Source: Pectobacterium sp013449375 (lineage in GTDB: Bacteria > Pseudomonadota > Gammaproteobacteria > Enterobacterales > Enterobacteriaceae). Taken from it: 64,000 nt of DNA. Where the stretch lies: assembly GCF_048593165.1 (NCBI RefSeq), contig NZ_CP184271.1, one strand, 5' to 3'. Made by a program: the position numbers and the translations under genes. The notes under the pieces are model-generated. The model had not been told where the DNA came from and did not search any database. It worked only from the letters and a program-made list of their open reading frames with translations. Below are positions 17,080-26,026 of this stretch, one piece after another; the stretch's first letter is position 1; the number at the start of each line of letters is the position of its first letter.

Positions 17080-18261
17080 ATGCAATTGCGTAAAACACTT
17101 TTGGTAGGACTGGTTTCTGTTGCCCTGCTGAGCGGATGCTCGTTGTTTAACAGCGAAGAAGATGTCGTCACTATGTCTCCACTGCCGCAGGTGGAAAACC
17201 AGTTCACGCCAACCAAGGTGTGGAACAGCTCGGTAGGGAGTGGTATTGGTGAATTTTATTCCAATCTTCACCCCGCATGGCAGGATAACCGCGTTTTTGC
17301 CGCCGATCGTCGTGGTACGGTGAAAGCGATGGATCTGAATGACGGCAAAGAAATTTGGCGTGCCGACCTGTCGGAGAAGACTAACTTCTTCTCCCGCAAT
17401 AACCCAGCGCTGCTGTCTGGCGGCGTAACGGTTTCTGGCAATCATGTCTATGTCGGTAGTGAAAAGGCGCAGGTCTATGCGCTGAATGCAGAAGATGGTA
17501 CGCCAGTATGGCAGACGAAAGTGGCAGGTGAAGCGCTGTCTCGCCCTGTCGTCAGCGACGGTGTGGTGCTGATTCACACTGGCAACGGTATGTTGCAGGC
17601 ATTGAATGAAGCGGATGGCGCCATCAAATGGAGCGTCAACCTAGATATGCCAACGCTGTCTCTGCGCGGCGAATCCGCCCCAACAACGGCATTTGGTGCG
17701 GCGATTGTGGGGGGGGACAACGGTCGTGTAAACGCCGTGATGATCAATCAGGGCCAGCTCATTTGGCAACAGCGTATTTCACAGCCGAGTGGTGCGACCG
17801 AAATCGATCGTCTGAACGATGTCGATACGACGCCGGTTGTCGCGGGCGAAGTGGTTTACGCGTTGGGTTACAATGGCAACATGACCGCGCTGGATCTGCG
17901 TTCCGGTCAGATTCTGTGGAAGCGTGAACTGGGCTCAGTGCATGATTTTATCATCGACGGCGACCGCATCTATCTGGTCGATCAGGACGATCGCGTTGTT
18001 GCATTGAACACTAATGGTGGCGTGAGCCTGTGGCGTCAAAGCGATTTGCTGCACCGTAACTTAACGGCCCCAGTGCTGTATAACGGCTATCTGGTGGTGG
18101 GCGATGCCGAAGGGTATCTGCACTGGCTGAATACGGCGGATGGTCGTTTCGTGGCGCAGCAAAAAGTGGATAGCTCTGGCTTCCTCGGCAAGCCTGTGGT
18201 TGCCAGCGACAAGCTGCTGATTCAGGCGAAAAACGGTGATGTCTACGCGTTCACTCGCTGA
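17080..18261 (+). CDS. bamB: Outer membrane protein assembly factor BamB
   Basis: Lipoprotein of the BAM complex, which inserts beta-barrel proteins into the outer membrane; BamB binds BamA through an eight-bladed propeller. The signal peptide ends in lipobox LLSGC with Cys20. PQQ-like propeller repeats are visible throughout (for example DGKEIWRADL, DGTPVWQTKV, SGQILWKREL). Length 393 is normal. AGAGGAATT precedes the ATG; the gene follows yfgM after 10 bases. Confidence 0.96.
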   Translation: MQLRKTLLVGLVSVALLSGCSLFNSEEDVVTMSPLPQVENQFTPTKVWNSSVGSGIGEFYSNLHPAWQDNRVFAADRRGTVKAMDLNDGKEIWRADLSEKTNFFSRNNPALLSGGVTVSGNHVYVGSEKAQVYALNAEDGTPVWQTKVAGEALSRPVVSDGVVLIHTGNGMLQALNEADGAIKWSVNLDMPTLSLRGESAPTTAFGAAIVGGDNGRVNAVMINQGQLIWQQRISQPSGATEIDRLNDVDTTPVVAGEVVYALGYNGNMTALDLRSGQILWKRELGSVHDFIIDGDRIYLVDQDDRVVALNTNGGVSLWRQSDLLHRNLTAPVLYNGYLVVGDAEGYLHWLNTADGRFVAQQKVDSSGFLGKPVVASDKLLIQAKNGDVYAFTR

Positions 18262-18309
18262 GTAACTCGTATCAATTTGGAGCACTGCGTTTTGGGTGTG
18301 CTCGTATAA

Positions 18310-18347
18310 CGGCTCCTGACATTATCAGGGGCCGTTTCGTCTTTTTA
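18310..18347 (+). terminator. Rho-independent terminator after bamB
   Basis: CGGCTCCTGA, a 5-base loop and TCAGGGGCCG (one G-T pair) form a 10-bp stem followed by a T-rich stretch ending in TTTTT. It separates the hisS-yfgM-bamB transcript from der. Confidence 0.75.
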
Positions 18348-18403
18348 TCGTCAGCGAGTATTTCGCTGTAACGTATTGAAATATAAGTAATGAGGTTGTA
18401 ACA

Positions 18404-19891
18404 ATGATACCTGTCGTCGCGCTGGTCGGGCGCCCGAATGTGGGGAAATCCACGCTATTTAACCGCTTAACGCGCACTCGTGATGCATTGGTGGCGGATT
18501 TCCCTGGGCTGACTCGTGACCGCAAGTATGGTCGTGCAGAAGTGGAAGGGCATGAGTTTATTATCGTTGATACCGGTGGGATCGACGGTACCGAAGACGG
18601 TGTGGAAACGCGTATGGCCGGTCAATCGCTGGTGGCGATTGAAGAAGCGGATATCGTGCTGTTCATGGTGGATGCCCGCGCAGGATTGATGCCTGCGGAT
18701 GAAGGTATTGCCAAACACTTGCGTAGCCGTGAAAAAACGACGGTGCTGGTGGCGAACAAAACCGACGGTCTTGACCCGGATATGGTCACGGCAGATTTTT
18801 ACTCGCTCGGTATGGGCGAAGTGTACCCTATCGCCGCATCTCACGGTCGTGGTGTGACCTCATTGCTGGAAACAGTTCTGCTGCCGTTTGTACAGGATGA
18901 AATCGAAGAGCCGGTCGAATTGACTGAAGAGGAAGAGAACGCGGCTTACTGGGCTGCGTTAGAAGCGGACGAGCAGGCCAGCGAAGAAGAAGCCGAAGAC
19001 GATTTCAATCCTGAAGATTTGCCGATCAAGTTGGCGATTGTCGGGCGCCCGAATGTGGGGAAATCTACGCTGACTAACCGTATTCTGGGTGAAGAACGCG
19101 TGGTCGTATACGATATGCCGGGTACGACGCGCGACAGTATCTACATTCCGATGGTGCGCGACGAGCGCGAATACATTCTGATTGATACCGCGGGTGTGCG
19201 TAAGCGCGGTAAAGTAACGGATACGGTAGAGAAATTCTCCGTTATCAAGACGTTGCAGGCGATTGAAGATGCCAACGTGGTACTGCTGGTCATCGACGCG
19301 CGTGAAGGTATTTCCGATCAGGATCTCTCACTGCTGGGCTTTATCCTCAATAGTGGACGCTCACTGGTGATCGTGGTGAACAAGTGGGATGGCCTGTCAC
19401 AGGAAGTGCGTGAGCAGGTGAAAGAGACGCTGGATTTACGTCTCGGCTTTATCGATTTTGCCCGTATTCACTTCATTTCCGCGCTACATGGCAGCGGTGT
19501 GGGCAACCTGTTTGAGTCCGTCACTGAAGCCTATGCGTGCGCCACCCGTCGCGTGAGCACGGCGATGTTGACCCGTATCATGCAAATGGCATCAGACGAT
19601 CACCAGCCGCCGCTGGTACGTGGCCGTCGCGTGAAGCTGAAATATGCGCATGCTGGTGGTTATAACCCGCCGATTGTGGTGATCCACGGGAATCAGGTGA
19701 AAGACCTGCCGGATTCTTACAAGCGCTATCTGATGAACTACTATCGCCGTTCGCTGGAAGTGATGGGTACGCCGATTCGTATTCAGTTTAAAGAAGGGGA
19801 AAACCCCTTTGCGGACAAGCGCAACACGCTGACACCAAACCAGCTACGCAAGCGTAAGCGTTTGATGTCGCATCTTAAAAAAAGTAAGTGA
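18404..19891 (+). CDS. der: Ribosome biogenesis GTPase Der (EngA)
   Basis: Essential GTPase of 495 residues with two consecutive G domains, needed for 50S subunit maturation. P-loops GRPNVGKST occur near residues 8-16 and 214-222. Further motifs are DTGG and NKTD in the first domain and DTAG and NKWD in the second. An acidic linker (EEEENAAYWAALEADEQASEEEAEDD) joins the domains and a KH-like domain ends the protein. The DNA encoding the two P-loops is almost identical (see repeat entry). A good terminator follows. Confidence 0.97.
   Translation: MIPVVALVGRPNVGKSTLFNRLTRTRDALVADFPGLTRDRKYGRAEVEGHEFIIVDTGGIDGTEDGVETRMAGQSLVAIEEADIVLFMVDARAGLMPADEGIAKHLRSREKTTVLVANKTDGLDPDMVTADFYSLGMGEVYPIAASHGRGVTSLLETVLLPFVQDEIEEPVELTEEEENAAYWAALEADEQASEEEAEDDFNPEDLPIKLAIVGRPNVGKSTLTNRILGEERVVVYDMPGTTRDSIYIPMVRDEREYILIDTAGVRKRGKVTDTVEKFSVIKTLQAIEDANVVLLVIDAREGISDQDLSLLGFILNSGRSLVIVVNKWDGLSQEVREQVKETLDLRLGFIDFARIHFISALHGSGVGNLFESVTEAYACATRRVSTAMLTRIMQMASDDHQPPLVRGRRVKLKYAHAGGYNPPIVVIHGNQVKDLPDSYKRYLMNYYRRSLEVMGTPIRIQFKEGENPFADKRNTLTPNQLRKRKRLMSHLKKSK
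18425..18456 (+). repeat. First copy of the der P-loop DNA repeat
   Basis: A 32-base segment beginning GTCGGGCGCCCGAATG recurs at 19040-19071 with a single mismatch (base 27). Both copies encode VGRPNVGKSTL of the two Der G domains, so the identity goes beyond protein conservation into synonymous positions. Confidence 0.8.
19040..19071 (+). repeat. Second copy of the der P-loop DNA repeat
   Basis: Matches 18425-18456 in 31 of 32 bases. It encodes the P-loop of the second Der G domain. Near-identity at third codon positions suggests gene conversion between the two domains or strong codon constraint. Confidence 0.8.
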
Positions 19892-19898
19892 TTTATTT

Positions 19899-19931
19899 AC
19901 GGGGCGAATAGCGATATTCGCCCCGTTTTGT
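19899..19931 (+). terminator. Rho-independent terminator after der
   Basis: ACGGGGCGAATA, loop GCGA, TATTCGCCCCGT make a perfect 12-bp stem followed by TTTTGTT, 8 bases after the der stop. Confidence 0.92.
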
Positions 19932-20019
19932 TAGAGACGAAACGAGCCGTCGTTAACAAAACGAACCATTTTTAATAAAACGACCATTTTTACAAAACAA
20001 ATAATCATCAAGGAAAGTC

Positions 20020-20979
20020 ATGTCCTGGGAAACCTGGAGTTTTGCGTTCAACGTCACGATGCCCAATTTATTGATGTTGTTTATGGGTATCGCGTTGCGC
20101 AAACTCAATCTGCTAAATGATGCGTTTTGTGATACGGCAATGCGGGTGGTGTTCAACGTTTCTCTTCCTTGTCTGCTGTTTTTTAGTGTTGCCAGTAATC
20201 AACAGTCTTTTGTAAGCCAGTGGCCGCTGGTGGTTTACGGCACAGTCGGAACATTGGCAACATTTCTGCTTCTGGAGCTTGCGGCGACGAGGTTAGTTAA
20301 GGATCCGAAAGAACGTGGCATCTTCGTACAAGGCGGGTTCCGGTCGAATACTGGTGTGATGGGGCTGGCTTTTGCCATGAGTGCCTATGGCGATGAAGGC
20401 ATTGCTGTTGGCTCGCTGTATTTGATGGTGACGGTCATTATGTTTAACGCGCTGTCTGTCATTACGCTGACGCGCAGCTTGCAGCGGCAATCGCCCGAAC
20501 AGAAGATTCCGGTAAGCCAACTGCTGCGGGGTATTGTGACAAACCCGTTGATTATTGGCCTACTTCTGGGGGCAGCCTATGGACAAAGCCAACTGCCGAT
20601 GCCGGGCGTGATTAAACAAACGGGCGGTTTTATTTCCTCCATGGCGCTGCCGCTGGCGTTACTCTGTGCGGGCGCCAGTCTGGAGTGGCGTAGTATGTTC
20701 CGTTCGTCCAATGTTGCCGTGCTTTCTTCTGTGGCGAAGGTATTCGTTGTGCCTGGGTTACTCACGTTGGGCGGATGGCTTGTTGGCTTCCGCGGTGTTG
20801 AGCTGGGAATCATTTTTCTATTTTCTTCAACGCCAACCGCAGCAGGTAGCTATGCGATGACGCGGGCGATGGGGGGAAACGCGACGCTGGCAGCCAATAT
20901 TATTGGCTTGACGACGGTTGGCGCGTTTTTCATGATTGCTATTGGGCTGTACGTGCTGCGTTCCCTCGGTGTGATTTAA
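20020..20979 (+). CDS. AEC-family (auxin efflux carrier type) transporter
   Basis: Integral membrane protein of 319 residues with about ten hydrophobic segments in two halves, the pattern of the AEC family that also includes malonate permeases and E. coli YfdV. The N-terminal helix carries NVTMPNLLMLFMGIALRKL and the second half GLLLGAAYGQSQLPMPGVI. Substrate is not deducible from the sequence. It is preceded by a GGAAAG ribosome binding site and two short A/T-rich repeats containing AAACGA-CCATTTTTA (19958-19992). yfgJ follows 44 bases later on the same strand. Confidence 0.82.
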   Translation: MSWETWSFAFNVTMPNLLMLFMGIALRKLNLLNDAFCDTAMRVVFNVSLPCLLFFSVASNQQSFVSQWPLVVYGTVGTLATFLLLELAATRLVKDPKERGIFVQGGFRSNTGVMGLAFAMSAYGDEGIAVGSLYLMVTVIMFNALSVITLTRSLQRQSPEQKIPVSQLLRGIVTNPLIIGLLLGAAYGQSQLPMPGVIKQTGGFISSMALPLALLCAGASLEWRSMFRSSNVAVLSSVAKVFVVPGLLTLGGWLVGFRGVELGIIFLFSSTPTAAGSYAMTRAMGGNATLAANIIGLTTVGAFFMIAIGLYVLRSLGVI

Positions 20980-21023
20980 CGTCTGGTACTGCTTGTTATT
21001 GATAGCACAATGGAGGAGAAAAG

Positions 21024-21248
21024 ATGGATGCGCATTGCCCTGATTGTCACCACATGATGTTGTGGCAATCTGATGGTTCATTTTTATGTGAGGGCTGCCG
21101 ACAGCATTATCTGCGTAAGGCGTCATGTCCTGAATGTGACCACTTACTTCAGGAGCTGAAAGCCTGTGGCGCGGTGGATTACTTCTGCCAGCAGCATGGG
21201 ATGATTTCCAAACGGCGGGTTGTATTCAGCTATACACCTGCCGATTGA
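21024..21248 (+). CDS. yfgJ: Zinc-ribbon protein YfgJ
   Basis: Small protein of 74 residues with repeated CxxC pairs (CPDC, CEGC, CPEC) and a later cysteine pair around KACGAVDYFCQQHG, so it probably binds one or two zinc ions. The C-terminal part LKACGAVDYFCQQHGMISKRRV is characteristic of the YfgJ family (zinc-ribbon, DUF1407). Function is unknown. GGAGGAGAA before the ATG is a strong ribosome binding site. In E. coli yfgJ also lies next to der. Confidence 0.85.
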   Translation: MDAHCPDCHHMMLWQSDGSFLCEGCRQHYLRKASCPECDHLLQELKACGAVDYFCQQHGMISKRRVVFSYTPAD

Positions 21249-21256
21249 GCCTATTG

Positions 21257-21601
21257 CTACGCTTGTGCGCCGTTACGCCACAGCTCAGTCAGTTCCGGCG
21301 GCGCACGGTCTTCTGAGATCAGCAGAATAACATCGGTATACTGATTCTGCTGCGGGTGACGGTAGCTGATGCGGATGCGGTAATAGAACTGGTCACCGCG
21401 CCCCGGGCCGTCTGGTTCTCCGGGGGGGCGAGCCTGAGGAAAGGCATTACGGATCGCGTTACAAATGCGTTCTCGCTCGGATGATGTCACGCTGGCGAGT
21501 GCGAAGCGTCGCGGCCCCGCCAGCTTGGGGATAAAGGCGAATCCCCCTTCACGCGCCAACTCAATGATGGCGTCCTCGTTGAGCTCCGGCAGCGTCTTCA
21601 T
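21257..21601 (-). CDS. Emfourin-like inhibitor of protealysin
   Basis: Protein of 114 residues starting MKTLPEL and rich in charged residues, without a signal peptide. Size, sequence (FRFALASV-type core, YYRIRISYRH, SEDRAPPELTELWR) and position match emfourin, the intracellular inhibitor of protealysin described in Serratia. Its ATG at 21601 overlaps the stop of the upstream M4 protease gene (21598-21600) in an ATGA arrangement, so synthesis should be coupled. The longer reading to 21640 would overlap the protease gene and is not supported. Inference: it protects the cell from its own protealysin. Confidence 0.82.
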   Translation of the reverse strand: MKTLPELNEDAIIELAREGGFAFIPKLAGPRRFALASVTSSERERICNAIRNAFPQARPPGEPDGPGRGDQFYYRIRISYRHPQQNQYTDVILLISEDRAPPELTELWRNGAQA

Positions 21602-22641
21602 AAGAACTCCTGACGAACCTCCACGCCCACGGTTTCCCACGACTGCATGACGATGTCGGCAATGGTGTGGTTAAAACGCTTAGCGGCATGCTGAATGGTA
21701 TGGCGTGCAAAAATCTCGAAGTCCGCATTTTGCGGCAGTGACTTATCGCACAGCGTGTCGTACCAGATGCGGCCGGCTTTTTCCCAGGAATGCCCGCCCA
21801 GCGCGATGGCCGTCAGATAGAATGCACGATTGGGAATGCCGGAATTCAGGTGTACGCCGCCGTTATCTTCGCGTGTGTTCACATATTCGTTCATATGATA
21901 GGGTTGGGGATCGATACCTAACAGTTCATCATCATACGCTGTGCCTGGATGTGACATCGATCGCAGCCCCATACCGTGAATACCGTCCGCCAGTAGTTCG
22001 GCGCCGATAAGCCAGTCGGCTTGCTCAGCGGTTTGCCCCAAATGATACTGTTTGACCATAGTGCCAAAGACATCGGACAGGGATTCATTTAACGCGCCTG
22101 ACTGGCGGAAATAAATCAACCCAGCCTCATTTTCGGTAATGCCGTGAGTGAGTTCATGCGCGACGACATCAAGCGCAATCGTGAAGCGATTAAAGATTTT
22201 TCCGTCACCATCGCCGAATACCATCTGTTGCCCATTCCAGAAGGCGTTCTGATAATCGTGACCATAATGCACCGTGCCAGTCAGTGGCAGCCCTTCGGCG
22301 TCCAGTGAGTTACGTTGGAAAATTTTCCAGAAGAAATCGTAAGTAACGCCCAGATAGTTATAGGCCTCATCGACGGCGATATCACCGTTGCTGGGCTGGC
22401 CTTCCGCACGCACCAGCTTGCCGGGCAACTGCTGTTGCTGTTCGGCATCGTGGATGCTGCGATTTGCCTGCCCTGCGGGTAACGTATCATGAGGTTCTGG
22501 GCGCGGGTTATGGCTAACCATTAATGACTGAACGTGCATCAGCGTTTGTTGCGCGCAGTGGCGCTGCTCGTCTGTGCCGTTTGCAATAATGCGATGCAAA
22601 ATGTAAGGGGGGATCACGCTACAAATCGGTCTGGACTTCAT
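21598..22641 (-). CDS. Protealysin-type M4 metalloprotease (Prt1-like)
   Basis: Thermolysin-family zinc protease of 347 residues. It has a short propeptide (about residues 1-50) with the protealysin signature PPYILHRI at 11-18 instead of the long FTP/PepSY propeptide, and no signal peptide. The zinc motif HELTH is at 162-166 (catalytic Glu163), and NESLSD at 185-190 provides the third zinc ligand Glu186. Soft-rot bacteria carry such an enzyme as Prt1, and Serratia protealysin/grimelysin cleave actin. Absence of a signal peptide means export is unexplained or the enzyme acts inside host or sister cells. It forms an overlapping pair with the emfourin gene downstream. Confidence 0.93.
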   Translation of the reverse strand: MKSRPICSVIPPYILHRIIANGTDEQRHCAQQTLMHVQSLMVSHNPRPEPHDTLPAGQANRSIHDAEQQQQLPGKLVRAEGQPSNGDIAVDEAYNYLGVTYDFFWKIFQRNSLDAEGLPLTGTVHYGHDYQNAFWNGQQMVFGDGDGKIFNRFTIALDVVAHELTHGITENEAGLIYFRQSGALNESLSDVFGTMVKQYHLGQTAEQADWLIGAELLADGIHGMGLRSMSHPGTAYDDELLGIDPQPYHMNEYVNTREDNGGVHLNSGIPNRAFYLTAIALGGHSWEKAGRIWYDTLCDKSLPQNADFEIFARHTIQHAAKRFNHTIADIVMQSWETVGVEVRQEFL

Positions 22642-22869
22642 ACCTCATCTCCTTGAAAACGCTCATCAGGGGTAACACAGACGACCAACAATCTTTACTG
22701 TCTTTTATCTCACCTGCGTCGCCACGCAAAGGCCGGAATCCGCATAGTGAAAACGGTTAATATGAATGAGTAAACTGGAAATGAGTATAGTCCAGATACT
22801 GGGGGCAGGGAGGGGAGATTGCCGTTGTTTTCGGACAAATTCCCATTCGCGTATTTTATGCCGATTGCG
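22642..22869. other. Intergenic region between protealysin and xseA
   Basis: About 230 bases upstream of the protealysin gene and downstream of xseA, both on the minus strand. It should hold the protease promoter. A GGAGATGAGG ribosome binding site directly precedes the protease ATG. No strong terminator hairpin was recognised after xseA. Confidence 0.4.
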
Positions 22870-24264
22870 TTATTTTGGCGTCGGAGATGAGGGTTTTCGC
22901 CGCTTTTTCACAGAACTTGGGTTCGGCACCAACGTCGTAACCTGACTTTCTATCCAACCGTCCTGCAAACGGGTTTTCAGCGTTTCGCCGGGGGAAATTT
23001 GCGCGACGTTTTTCAGCACTTTACCATCCGAGGCGGTGGTGACGTTATAGCCACGCGCCAGTGTCGCCAGCGGGCTAACGCCTTCCAGTCGCGAACAGGC
23101 GATGCCTAGCTTTTGCTTGTTCTGATTCAACTGACGTTCTACTGCACTTTGCATCTGATAGCTCAACTGCTGTAAACGCTGCTGCGCACGATGAATGCGG
23201 GTTTGCGGCTGCTGTTGCATCAGGCGCTGTTGTAAGCGTTCACTCCGGCGTGACGTCTTCCGTAGCTGCTGCTGCATGGCGTCATCCAGACGCTGGCGCA
23301 GTTTGACCAACTGTGCCTGCTGACGTGCCAGCCGCAGTTGTGGATGCTGTTGTTGTAAACGGTGGTGCAGACGAGTGAAATCTCGGTTGCGCTGGGCAAG
23401 GTAATAATCCATCGCCATTTCCAGACGCTGGCGCTGGGACTGTATCTGGCGCACTAGCTCCAGTTGGTTACGACTCACTAACTCGGCAGCAGCGGACGGT
23501 GTGGGTGCGCGCAGGTCACCGACGAAATCGGCGATGGTGACATCGGTTTCATGGCCGACGGCGCTGACGATAGGAATGTGGCTGGCGAAAATGGCGCGGG
23601 CGACCCGCTCGTCATTAAAGCTCCACAGATCTTCCAGTGAACCGCCGCCACGCCCGACGATTAACACGTCACACTCCTCTCTCTGGTTAGCCAGTTCAAT
23701 AGCGCGAACAATCTGTAGCGGTGCGTCCGCACCTTGCACCGAGGTGGGATACACGATCACCGGCAGCGACGGATCGCGGCGCTGCAATACCTGCAAGATA
23801 TCGTGCAGTGCGGCACCGCTGGCGGACGTAATCACGCCGACCTGTCTGGCGGGAGAGGGAAGCACTTGTTTAAATTGCTGGTCGAACAATCCTTCGGCAG
23901 CGAGTTTCTGCTTGAGCTGTTCAAACTGCTGTTGCAACAGACCGTCACCGGCAGGCTGCATACTTTCCGCCAGCAACTGATAGTCGCCACGCGGTTCATA
24001 CAGCGTAATGGTGGCGCGAATCAGTACCTGTTGGCCGTTTTGCGGACGGAACGTCACCCTACGGTTGCTGGTGCGGAACATCGCGCAGCGCACCTGCGCA
24101 CGCTCGTCTTTCAGCGTGAAATACCAGTGGCCGGATGAGGGCTGAGAGAGGTTGGATATTTCGCCGGAGAGCCAAATCTGGCCCATTTCCATTTCCAACA
24201 GTTGTCTAACCGTCTGATTCAGTCGGCTAACGGTAAAAATTGCAGAGGAGGGAAATTGAGACAT
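22870..24264 (-). CDS. xseA: Exodeoxyribonuclease VII large subunit
   Basis: Subunit of the single-strand exonuclease that degrades DNA to acid-soluble oligonucleotides and takes part in repair. The N-terminal OB fold (about 10-110, IFTVSRLNQTVRQLLE, LSGEISNL) is followed by the catalytic domain with GRGGGSLEDLWSFND and GHETDVTIADFVGDLRAPTPSAAAE, then a long Gln/Arg-rich coiled coil (about 275-400). Start at 24264 (MSQFPSS) matches the family N-terminus better than the upstream ATG at 24279. It diverges from guaB, as in E. coli. Confidence 0.94.
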   Translation of the reverse strand: MSQFPSSAIFTVSRLNQTVRQLLEMEMGQIWLSGEISNLSQPSSGHWYFTLKDERAQVRCAMFRTSNRRVTFRPQNGQQVLIRATITLYEPRGDYQLLAESMQPAGDGLLQQQFEQLKQKLAAEGLFDQQFKQVLPSPARQVGVITSASGAALHDILQVLQRRDPSLPVIVYPTSVQGADAPLQIVRAIELANQREECDVLIVGRGGGSLEDLWSFNDERVARAIFASHIPIVSAVGHETDVTIADFVGDLRAPTPSAAAELVSRNQLELVRQIQSQRQRLEMAMDYYLAQRNRDFTRLHHRLQQQHPQLRLARQQAQLVKLRQRLDDAMQQQLRKTSRRSERLQQRLMQQQPQTRIHRAQQRLQQLSYQMQSAVERQLNQNKQKLGIACSRLEGVSPLATLARGYNVTTASDGKVLKNVAQISPGETLKTRLQDGWIESQVTTLVPNPSSVKKRRKPSSPTPK

Positions 24265-24357
24265 TGTGAGCCAGATCAAATTTTAAAACAGTCACTTAAT
24301 TGATCGATACTACCTACCTGAAACAGGTAATCAAGCATTTTAGTAAAATAATGCTGG

Positions 24358-24383
24358 AGGCAACCGATTACGCTCTGTATAAT
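24358..24383 (+). promoter_or_regulatory. guaBA promoter with PurR box
   Basis: AGGCAACCGATTACGC (24358-24373) agrees in 11 of 16 positions with the PurR consensus ACGCAAACGTTTTCGT. It lies just before a perfect -10 hexamer TATAAT at 24378-24383, where bound repressor would block RNA polymerase. E. coli guaBA is also repressed by PurR. A clear -35 hexamer is not visible. Confidence 0.65.
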
Positions 24384-24435
24384 GCCACGGCAATATTTTA
24401 TCTATTCTTACATCCACCTTGGTGAGATATTGCCC

Positions 24436-25902
24436 ATGCTACGTATCGCTAAAGAAGCACTGACGTTTGACGACGTCCTCTTGGTTCCCGCTCATTCTAC
24501 CGTTCTGCCTAACACTGCCGATCTGTCCACGCAGTTGACGAAAAACATTCGCCTGAATATTCCTATGCTGTCCGCAGCCATGGATACCGTTACCGAATCT
24601 GGCCTGGCTATTGCGCTGGCGCAGGAAGGCGGTCTGGGCTTTATTCATAAAAATATGTCGATTGAGCGTCAGGCTGAAGAAGTGAGCCGCGTCAAAAAAC
24701 ATGAAAGCGGCGTGGTGGTTGATCCACAGACCGTTACTCCAGAAACGACGCTGCGTGAAATGAAAGAGCTGACCGAGCGCAACGGCTTCGCGGGTTACCC
24801 GGTTGTCGCGAAAGACAATGAGCTGGTGGGTATCATCACCGGTCGTGACGTGCGTTTTGTGACCGATTTAGAAAAACCGGTTAGCGCGTTCATGACGCCG
24901 AAAGAGCGTCTGGTCACCGTTAAAGAAGGCGAAGCACGTGACGTCGTGTTGCAAAAGATGCACGAAAAACGCGTCGAGAAAGCGCTGGTCGTTGACGACA
25001 AATTCCACCTGATCGGCATGATCACGGTAAAAGATTTCCAGAAAGCAGAACGCAAACCGAACGCCTGTAAAGATGAGCACGGTCGCCTGCGCGTTGGCGC
25101 AGCGGTGGGGGCGGGTGCCGGTAACGAAGAGCGTGTTGATGCGCTAGTTGCCGCAGGCGTTGATGTTCTGCTGATCGACTCCTCACACGGCCATTCCGAA
25201 GGCGTATTGCAGCGTATTCGTGAAACGCGTGCGAAATACCCGAACCTCGAAATTATCGGCGGTAACGTCGCGACGGGCGCAGGTGCGAAAGCGCTGGTTG
25301 AAGCGGGCGTTAGCGCGGTGAAAGTGGGTATCGGCCCTGGCTCTATCTGTACGACGCGTATTGTAACGGGCGTGGGCGTACCGCAGATTACGGCTATCTC
25401 TGATGCGGTTGAAGCGCTGGAAGGCACGGGCATTCCGGTCATCGCCGACGGCGGTATCCGCTTCTCCGGCGACATCGCTAAAGCGATTGCAGCAGGCGCA
25501 GCCTGCGTCATGGTCGGTTCTATGCTGGCAGGTACGGAAGAATCTCCGGGTGAAATCGAACTGTATCAGGGACGAGCATTCAAATCTTATCGCGGCATGG
25601 GTTCACTGGGCGCGATGTCCAAAGGCTCATCAGACCGTTACTTCCAGACCGATAACGCGGCCGACAAACTGGTGCCGGAAGGTATCGAAGGACGCGTAGC
25701 TTATAAAGGCCGCCTGAAAGAGATCGTTCACCAGCAGATGGGTGGTTTGCGCTCTTGCATGGGCTTGACCGGTTGCGCGACTATCGACGCACTGCGCACG
25801 CAGGCTGAGTTTGTACGTATCAGCGGCGCGGGCATTCAGGAAAGCCACGTTCACGACGTTACCATTACTAAAGAGTCACCGAACTACCGTATGGGTTCAT
25901 AA
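24436..25902 (+). CDS. guaB: IMP dehydrogenase
   Basis: Converts IMP to XMP with NAD, the committed step of GMP synthesis. At 488 residues it equals the E. coli enzyme when started at 24436 (MLRIAKEALTFDDVLLVPAHS). Two CBS domains lie at about 95-205. The catalytic cysteine is in GPGSICTTR near residue 305, and the mobile flap region follows GRGMGSLGAM-like residues. An in-frame upstream ATG at 24382 overlaps the promoter and is rejected. First gene of the guaBA operon. Confidence 0.97.
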   Translation: MLRIAKEALTFDDVLLVPAHSTVLPNTADLSTQLTKNIRLNIPMLSAAMDTVTESGLAIALAQEGGLGFIHKNMSIERQAEEVSRVKKHESGVVVDPQTVTPETTLREMKELTERNGFAGYPVVAKDNELVGIITGRDVRFVTDLEKPVSAFMTPKERLVTVKEGEARDVVLQKMHEKRVEKALVVDDKFHLIGMITVKDFQKAERKPNACKDEHGRLRVGAAVGAGAGNEERVDALVAAGVDVLLIDSSHGHSEGVLQRIRETRAKYPNLEIIGGNVATGAGAKALVEAGVSAVKVGIGPGSICTTRIVTGVGVPQITAISDAVEALEGTGIPVIADGGIRFSGDIAKAIAAGAACVMVGSMLAGTEESPGEIELYQGRAFKSYRGMGSLGAMSKGSSDRYFQTDNAADKLVPEGIEGRVAYKGRLKEIVHQQMGGLRSCMGLTGCATIDALRTQAEFVRISGAGIQESHVHDVTITKESPNYRMGS

Positions 25903-25937
25903 GGTGATTTAACGCGATAAACCCTGTACTATTTTGC

Positions 25938-25968
25938 GCCGCTCTGCCTTTGTGTAAGGCCGAGCGGC
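25938..25968 (+). other. Long hairpin in the guaB-guaA intergenic region
   Basis: GCCGCTCTGCCTT, loop TGTGT and AAGGCCGAGCGGC pair over 13 positions with one mismatch. The next 15 bases hold no strong T-run (TTTACTTTTTTC comes later), so this could attenuate transcription, stabilise the guaB message, or lower guaA expression. Confidence 0.6.
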
Positions 25969-26026
25969 CAGATGGGTTTACTTTTTTCTTTCGCTTTTGT
26001 CTTTTGCTTTTTGGAACATGCTCCTC

